19,889 bases of DNA from Syntrophaceae bacterium (lineage in GTDB: Bacteria; Desulfobacterota; Syntrophia; Syntrophales; UBA5619): contig CAKKRN010000001.1 in the NCBI GenBank assembly GCA_919902745.1, positions 1,422-21,310 of the forward strand. The letters run 5' to 3'. The notes under the pieces are model-generated. The model saw only the letters and a program-made list of their open reading frames with translations. It was not told the origin of the DNA and did no database searches. Both the position numbers and the translations under genes were made by a program. Below are positions 16,126 through 19,889 of the stretch, piece after piece; within the stretch, counting starts at the first letter, position 1, and every line of letters starts with the position of its first letter.

Positions 16126-16724
16126 TGAGACGGCATTTCATATCCGTTGTGATGGGCTGCACTCTAATGATCTTTTTGATTGCCGGCGGGACAAGCGCGC
16201 CTGGACTCCGGGCTGCTGAAGGGGACACCTTGCGGCAAGGTGTCCCCACCCTTCCTCCCGCTGCACCGGCGGGCGGTTCCGGTGGACCTCTGGCAAAGCC
16301 GCTTCCCGCCGCAGCCCTGCCGCCGGCTCCGACCTACGAGTATAAAGCGGCCGGGAAACCGGATCCCTTCAAACCATTCATGGAAACGGATCTGGCTCTG
16401 AAAAAAAAGATGGAAGAAGAACCGAAGAAAGGGGCTGCTTTGAAAGAGCGTCCAGTCTCGCCGCTTCAACGGGCGGAACTCGGGCAGTTCCGCCTGCTGG
16501 GGATCGCCGGTGATGAGAAGAGACGCGCGGCGATTGTCGCGGATGGGACCACAAAAAAATTCTATCCCGTTTTTGTGGGGACTTACATCGGTCTGAACGA
16601 GGGCCGGGTTGCGGCAATCCTCCCCGACCGGCTGGTGGTGGAGGAAAGGGTCGAAACCCAGGATAAAAAGACAAAACGGATGCAAGTGAGGAAAATTACG
16701 GTATTGCTTCATCCAGAACCATAA
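16122..16724 (+). CDS. pilP: Type IV pilus assembly protein PilP
   Basis: PilP is a periplasmic protein that connects the PilN-PilO platform with the PilQ secretin. The 200-residue product has an N-terminal hydrophobic segment (about 5-22) and a Pro/Ala-rich linker (about 42-72). The PilP domain (about 73-198) shows AGKPDPFKPF, LGQFRLLGIAG and GTYIGLNEGRVAAILPDRLV. PilP is usually a lipoprotein. Here no good lipobox is seen: the only early cysteine, Cys13, sits inside the hydrophobic segment, so cleavage after RAA near residue 32 is equally possible. A 27-bp palindrome (16221-16247) encodes residues 34-42 (GDTLRQGVP), immediately after that site. Overlaps pilO by 4 nt; pilQ follows after 11 nt. 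Confidence 0.93.
   Translation: MMRRHFISVVMGCTLMIFLIAGGTSAPGLRAAEGDTLRQGVPTLPPAAPAGGSGGPLAKPLPAAALPPAPTYEYKAAGKPDPFKPFMETDLALKKKMEEEPKKGAALKERPVSPLQRAELGQFRLLGIAGDEKRRAAIVADGTTKKFYPVFVGTYIGLNEGRVAAILPDRLVVEERVETQDKKTKRMQVRKITVLLHPEP
16221..16247. repeat. Intragenic palindrome, copy 1 (in pilP)
   Basis: Arms GGGGACACCTTGC (16221-16233) and GCAAGGTGTCCCC (16235-16247) are perfect 13-bp complements around a single central G. It begins on a pilP codon boundary and is read as GDTLRQGVP. The sequence recurs with one base change in pilQ at 17198-17224, in the same frame. No T-run follows, so it is not an intrinsic terminator. In the mRNA it would form a very stable hairpin. Confidence 0.93.
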
Positions 16725-16735
16725 GAGGGGAAACC

Positions 16736-18733
16736 ATGAAACGGGCAATACGATGGGCATGGCTTGTTTTTCTCGCGGCGATCATGACGACGGTCCTCCC
16801 GCCGGCGTGGGGCGCGACCCCCGCGGCGCCGGATGCGGCTGCACAGACGGTCAACGCGGGCTACCTGGAAAACGTCACCTTTGAAAGGCTCCCGGGCAAG
16901 GAACGGGTGACCCTGGCGGTATCAAAACAGTCCGGCGTGACCGTCGAGAACCAGCCCGGCAATTCGGTGCTGGTCCGCATGGAGAACCTCTTCGTTCCCG
17001 AAGGGCTCCGGCGTCCTCTCAGCGATGCCGCGCTTGCGAATGTGGTCCGGGTGACGCCCGTCCAGAAGACCGCCGAAGGCCGATCGTGGGTCATCGCGAC
17101 GATTGATCTGAAGCAGAAGGTGCCGTACAGCGTGCGGCAGGAGGGGATGAATATCCTCATCGATTTCAATGTGACCTCCGTGGCGGCGGCAGAACATGGG
17201 GACACCTTGCGGCAAGATGTCCCCGTATTGCCGCTGCCGGTCGTGCAGACCCCGGCGGCGCGGACCGCCGATAAATCGGCAGCGCCCGGGGCGGAGAACG
17301 CGAGGGAAGTTGCAGGAAACGCCGTCAAGGAGACGAAGGGCTATGATGGCCCCCGGATCCTCCTCGATGTCCAGGACGCCGATATCAAAGCAGTTTTACG
17401 ACTATTGTCCGAGCAGGGCAATGTGAGTATTGTCTCCGGCGACGACGTTAAGGGGACGGTGACGCTCAAGATAAAGGATGTCTCCTGGGAGCAGGCGCTC
17501 GACACCATCCTTACGATAACCGGGCTGGGCAAAAAACAGGTCGGCAACGTGATCACCGTGATGAGCCTGGAGAAGATGAAAAAAAGTGAAGCTGACCGGG
17601 CGGCATTGGAGAAGAAAGAGGAGGCAGACCGGCTCAAGGAGCCACATATCACCAGAGTGGTTCCTATCGCTTACAACAAACCAGAAGAACTTAAGAAAAA
17701 CATCGAGGAACTCCTTAAAAGCATGGACGCTCAGGACAGCAAGGACCCTAAGGACCCCAAGCAACCCACGGACAGCAAAGCCGCTTCGAGTCCGGGTTCG
17801 GTCACCGTTGATACACACACCCGTTCTCTGATTATCAAGGCCACCCGCAGGGATATGGACAGCTTGCTTCGCTTCATCGAGAGAATCGACAAACCGACCA
17901 CACAGATCCTGATCAAGGCCAATATTGTGGAAACGACGAAAAGCACCGCCCGCAACCTCGGCATCCAGTGGGGCGGCATGTGGGGGCAGAAGATCGGGAG
18001 TCAAGGGTTGTATGTGACGCCCGGCGGGAGGGGAGGCTCTGCAGTTCCGCCCGGATCAGCCTTCTCCGGAGGGTATTCACCCACCTCCGGTGTGGCGGGG
18101 ATCGCCGGCCAGGGCTACGGGGTCAGTTTCCCGGCGGCACCGATATTAGGCGCAGGTCCAGCTTCGCTGGGGTTTATGTTTGGGACGATCGGCGAGAATA
18201 TCCTGGAGGTCCAGTTAAGCGCCATGCAGAAAGATGGCAAGTTAAACATTCTTTCCAGCCCTTCCCTTGTGACATTGGATAATCAAACGGCCTATACTGA
18301 AAATGGAGAGGATGTTCCATTTGTCACGCCGGGCACGTCAACTTCTCCAGCTACCGTCACTTGGAAGAAAGCCGTTTTGAAGCTGGAAATAAAACCCCAC
18401 GTGATCGACGGGAAAAATATCAATATGACGATATTCGTTAAAAAGGATGAGCCGAATTACTCACAGTCGGTGCAGGGCAATCCCCCTATTATCGTGAAAG
18501 AGACGAAGACGGAATTGGTCGTCGCAGACGGCGAGACTATCGTGATCTCCGGGCTGACCAAGCAAAAAAAGGATGACAGTATAAGCGGGCTGCCTTGGTT
18601 AAAAGATATCCCCGTTCTCGGATGGCTCTTCAAGGGAGAGGGGAAAAGCGAATCCATGGAAGAGGTGCTGATCTTCATTACCCCCACGATCATAAAACCG
18701 CAGACGGTGGTCGGCATCCAGGAAGGGGCTTGA
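16736..18733 (+). CDS. pilQ: Type IV pilus secretin PilQ
   Basis: PilQ forms the outer-membrane channel through which the type IV pilus passes. The 665-residue product has a signal peptide (about 1-26, ending PAWGA) and one AMIN domain (about 42-146). A low-complexity linker (about 147-200) contains the palindrome-encoded GDTLRQDVP at 155-163. Next come a secretin/TonB short N-terminal domain (about 206-280) and a secretin N1-type domain (about 303-390), interrupted by a QDSKDPKDPKQPTDSK loop at 333-348. The secretin domain (about 395-655) includes the usual ILSSPSLVTLDNQTA, VADGETIVISGL and DIPVLGWLF. A Gly/Ser/Pro-rich stretch at about 425-460 is expected for the gate region. AGAGGGGA precedes the ATG. 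It is the last pil gene in the window. Confidence 0.97.
   Translation: MKRAIRWAWLVFLAAIMTTVLPPAWGATPAAPDAAAQTVNAGYLENVTFERLPGKERVTLAVSKQSGVTVENQPGNSVLVRMENLFVPEGLRRPLSDAALANVVRVTPVQKTAEGRSWVIATIDLKQKVPYSVRQEGMNILIDFNVTSVAAAEHGDTLRQDVPVLPLPVVQTPAARTADKSAAPGAENAREVAGNAVKETKGYDGPRILLDVQDADIKAVLRLLSEQGNVSIVSGDDVKGTVTLKIKDVSWEQALDTILTITGLGKKQVGNVITVMSLEKMKKSEADRAALEKKEEADRLKEPHITRVVPIAYNKPEELKKNIEELLKSMDAQDSKDPKDPKQPTDSKAASSPGSVTVDTHTRSLIIKATRRDMDSLLRFIERIDKPTTQILIKANIVETTKSTARNLGIQWGGMWGQKIGSQGLYVTPGGRGGSAVPPGSAFSGGYSPTSGVAGIAGQGYGVSFPAAPILGAGPASLGFMFGTIGENILEVQLSAMQKDGKLNILSSPSLVTLDNQTAYTENGEDVPFVTPGTSTSPATVTWKKAVLKLEIKPHVIDGKNINMTIFVKKDEPNYSQSVQGNPPIIVKETKTELVVADGETIVISGLTKQKKDDSISGLPWLKDIPVLGWLFKGEGKSESMEEVLIFITPTIIKPQTVVGIQEGA
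17198..17224. repeat. Intragenic palindrome, copy 2 (in pilQ)
   Basis: This copy differs from the pilP copy by a single base (A instead of G at 17217), giving GGGGACACCTTGC and GCAAGATGTCCCC as arms with one mismatched pair. It starts on a pilQ codon boundary and is read as GDTLRQDVP in the linker after the AMIN domain. Both copies follow Ala-Ala-Glu-type codons and precede short Leu-Pro runs. Confidence 0.93.
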
Positions 18734-18754
18734 CGATTATTTCCAACCCATTCC

Positions 18755-18777
18755 GGTTCAAGCCGGAGACTTGAACC
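18755..18777 (+). repeat. Inverted repeat after pilQ
   Basis: GGTTCAAG (18755-18762) and CTTGAACC (18770-18777) are perfect 8-bp complements around a 7-nt loop, 22 nt after the pilQ stop. No T-run follows. It may be a Rho-dependent or weak transcription end, or an mRNA 3' stabiliser. The function is not shown by the sequence. Confidence 0.5.
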
Positions 18778-18820
18778 CGTATGATGTATCGGGATGTTAT
18801 CATTCAAGGAGACAGGCATT

Positions 18821-19786
18821 ATGAAACATCTGGCCAGATTTTTTCTTTTGGTCTTCGCGGCGGCCATGTTTTGGGGCCTTGCGGGCTGCGCTTCGTCCAA
18901 TTACCAGAAGGGGATCAGACACTATAAACCGGATGATGTCGCTGCGGCCGTGCGCGAATTGAAGCCGCTTGCCGAGCAGGGCAATGCCGAAGCCCAGTTC
19001 AACCTGGGTTCACTCTATTACCAGGGCTGGGGGGTGCCTCAGGATTACAAGGAGGCGGTCAAGTGGCTGCGCAAGGCCGCCGATCAGGGTCATGTATTCT
19101 CCCAGACCACGCTGGGAACCGTCTATGCCGAGGGCGTGCAGGGAGTGGTTGAGAAGGACTATCCCCAGGCTCTCATGTGGTTTATCTTCGCTGCGGCCAG
19201 GGGTGACATGGAGGCCCTGGAATTCAGAGACTCTCTGGCCACCCGGATGACGCCGTCGCAAATTACGGAAGCGCAAAAGCTGGCCCGGGAATTCAGGCCG
19301 CAGGATGCCCATACGAAGTCGCTCCAGGAATTTAGAGCTCTTGCCGCGCAGGGGGACGCAGCCGCCCAGTTCAAGGTCGGCTTGATCTATTACAAAGGTC
19401 AGGGAGTCCAGCCCGATTACCTGGAGGCCCTCAACTGGTTCAAAAAAGCCGCCCTGCAGGGCCATCCATTGGCCCAATATAATGTCGGTTACATGAACGA
19501 AAAAGGCGAGGGGACGCCGCAGGACTACGTGGAAGCGGCAAAACATTACCGCCAGGCGGCAGAGCGGGGGAATCAGTTGGCCCAGTACAACCTCGGCTAC
19601 ATGTATGAAAAGGGTCAGGGTGTGTTGCCGGACGAAGTGCAGGCCCTGATGTGGTACAATCTGGCGGCGATCCAGGGGGAAACCAAGGCCAGAGCGGCGC
19701 GGGACCGGGTCACCGTATGGATGACATCCGCGCAGATAGCCGAATCCCAGCGCCTGGCGCGCGAATTCAAGATCGTGGGAAAATGA
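18821..19786 (+). CDS. Sel1-repeat lipoprotein
   Basis: Sel1-like repeats are TPR-related helical pairs that serve as protein-binding scaffolds. The 321-residue product has a lipoprotein signal ending GLAGC, with Cys23 as the lipidated residue, so it is probably anchored in the outer or inner membrane facing the periplasm. Sel1 units are seen at about 55-90, 91-129 (divergent), 179-214, 215-250 and 251-287 (for example AQYNLGYMYEKGQGV). Two similar terminal caps, WMT-x-x-QI type, occur at 143-158 and 301-316 and suggest internal duplication. ATG 18821 is chosen because AAGGAGA (18806-18812) is 8 nt upstream and the lipobox is then at normal distance. It follows pilQ by 87 nt. A pilus-related role is possible but unproven. 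Confidence 0.88.
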   Translation: MKHLARFFLLVFAAAMFWGLAGCASSNYQKGIRHYKPDDVAAAVRELKPLAEQGNAEAQFNLGSLYYQGWGVPQDYKEAVKWLRKAADQGHVFSQTTLGTVYAEGVQGVVEKDYPQALMWFIFAAARGDMEALEFRDSLATRMTPSQITEAQKLAREFRPQDAHTKSLQEFRALAAQGDAAAQFKVGLIYYKGQGVQPDYLEALNWFKKAALQGHPLAQYNVGYMNEKGEGTPQDYVEAAKHYRQAAERGNQLAQYNLGYMYEKGQGVLPDEVQALMWYNLAAIQGETKARAARDRVTVWMTSAQIAESQRLAREFKIVGK

Positions 19787-19826
19787 GGTCGGCCCTATTT
19801 TATGTGCATGTGAAAGGAGAATGGGG

Positions 19827-19889
19827 ATGTCTATAAAAGCAATGCGCTTTCCCGGGCTGATGATGCCGGTGTTGATAATTGCATTTCTT
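19827..19889 (+). CDS. Partial CDS with signal-peptide-like N-terminus
   Basis: Only the first 21 codons are in the window. AGGAG (19815-19819) lies 7 nt before ATG 19827. An in-frame ATG at 19821 is too close to it. The visible residues have a basic start followed by a hydrophobic run (LMMPVLIIAFL), which fits a signal peptide or first membrane segment. It lies 40 nt after the Sel1 gene and could be in the same operon. The family cannot be named from this fragment. Confidence 0.6.
   Translation, partial: MSIKAMRFPGLMMPVLIIAFL

Noticed and set aside
16221..16247. pilP palindrome as an intrinsic terminator or protein operator
   Set aside because: No T-run follows. It lies inside a continuous operon and a near-identical copy lies inside pilQ, so a repeat element explains it better.

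Overview
This window is a gene-dense, GC-rich stretch of bacterial chromosome. Every protein gene I can support lies on the plus strand. The diderm cell-envelope genes (type IV pilus alignment complex plus PilQ secretin, and a lipoprotein) and the order hisD / tRNA / rimP-nusA-infB-rbfA-nrnA-truB-rpsO-pnp-M16 peptidase-dut / pilMNOPQ suggest a Gram-negative of the former Deltaproteobacteria (Desulfobacterota), possibly near the Syntrophales. That placement is inference from gene order and style, not a database match.

Layout. Positions 1-180 hold a 120-bp palindromic repeat element (copy E1). hisD (181-1503) follows. A sigma70-like promoter overlaps the end of hisD and leads to tRNA-Gly(CCC) at 1575-1649. 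A strong intrinsic terminator at 1762-1787 precedes the translation and RNA-metabolism operon: rimP, nusA, infB, rbfA, nrnA-type DHH phosphoesterase and truB (1808-8729), mostly with short gaps or overlaps. A second copy of the repeat element (E2), in opposite orientation to E1, sits exactly between truB and rpsO. rpsO and pnp are separated by an inverted pair of degenerate short repeats. pnp overlaps an M16 zinc peptidase gene, and dut follows.

A 299-bp intergenic region (13213-13511) carries an inverted repeat and a good sigma70-like promoter. That promoter leads to an FtsB/DivIC-like division gene and then to pilM-pilN-pilO-pilP-pilQ (13840-18733), an operon with 4-bp overlaps. A Sel1-repeat lipoprotein gene (18821-19786) follows, then the first 21 codons of a further gene with a signal-peptide-like start.

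How the genes work together. The central block covers transcription elongation and antitermination (NusA), 30S assembly (RimP, RbfA, S15), initiation (IF2), tRNA modification (TruB) and RNA or oligonucleotide turnover (PNPase, NrnA). The pil block builds the inner-membrane platform (PilM-N-O), the periplasmic connector (PilP) and the outer-membrane secretin (PilQ) of type IV pili.

Most of the window is ordinary core genome. The unusual signal is in the repeats. A 27-bp near-perfect palindrome sits in frame inside both pilP and pilQ, in the same reading frame and in linker regions. The two 118-120-bp elements E1 and E2 share a core but have different terminal inverted repeats, and E2 is flanked by a 9-bp direct repeat that includes the truB stop codon.
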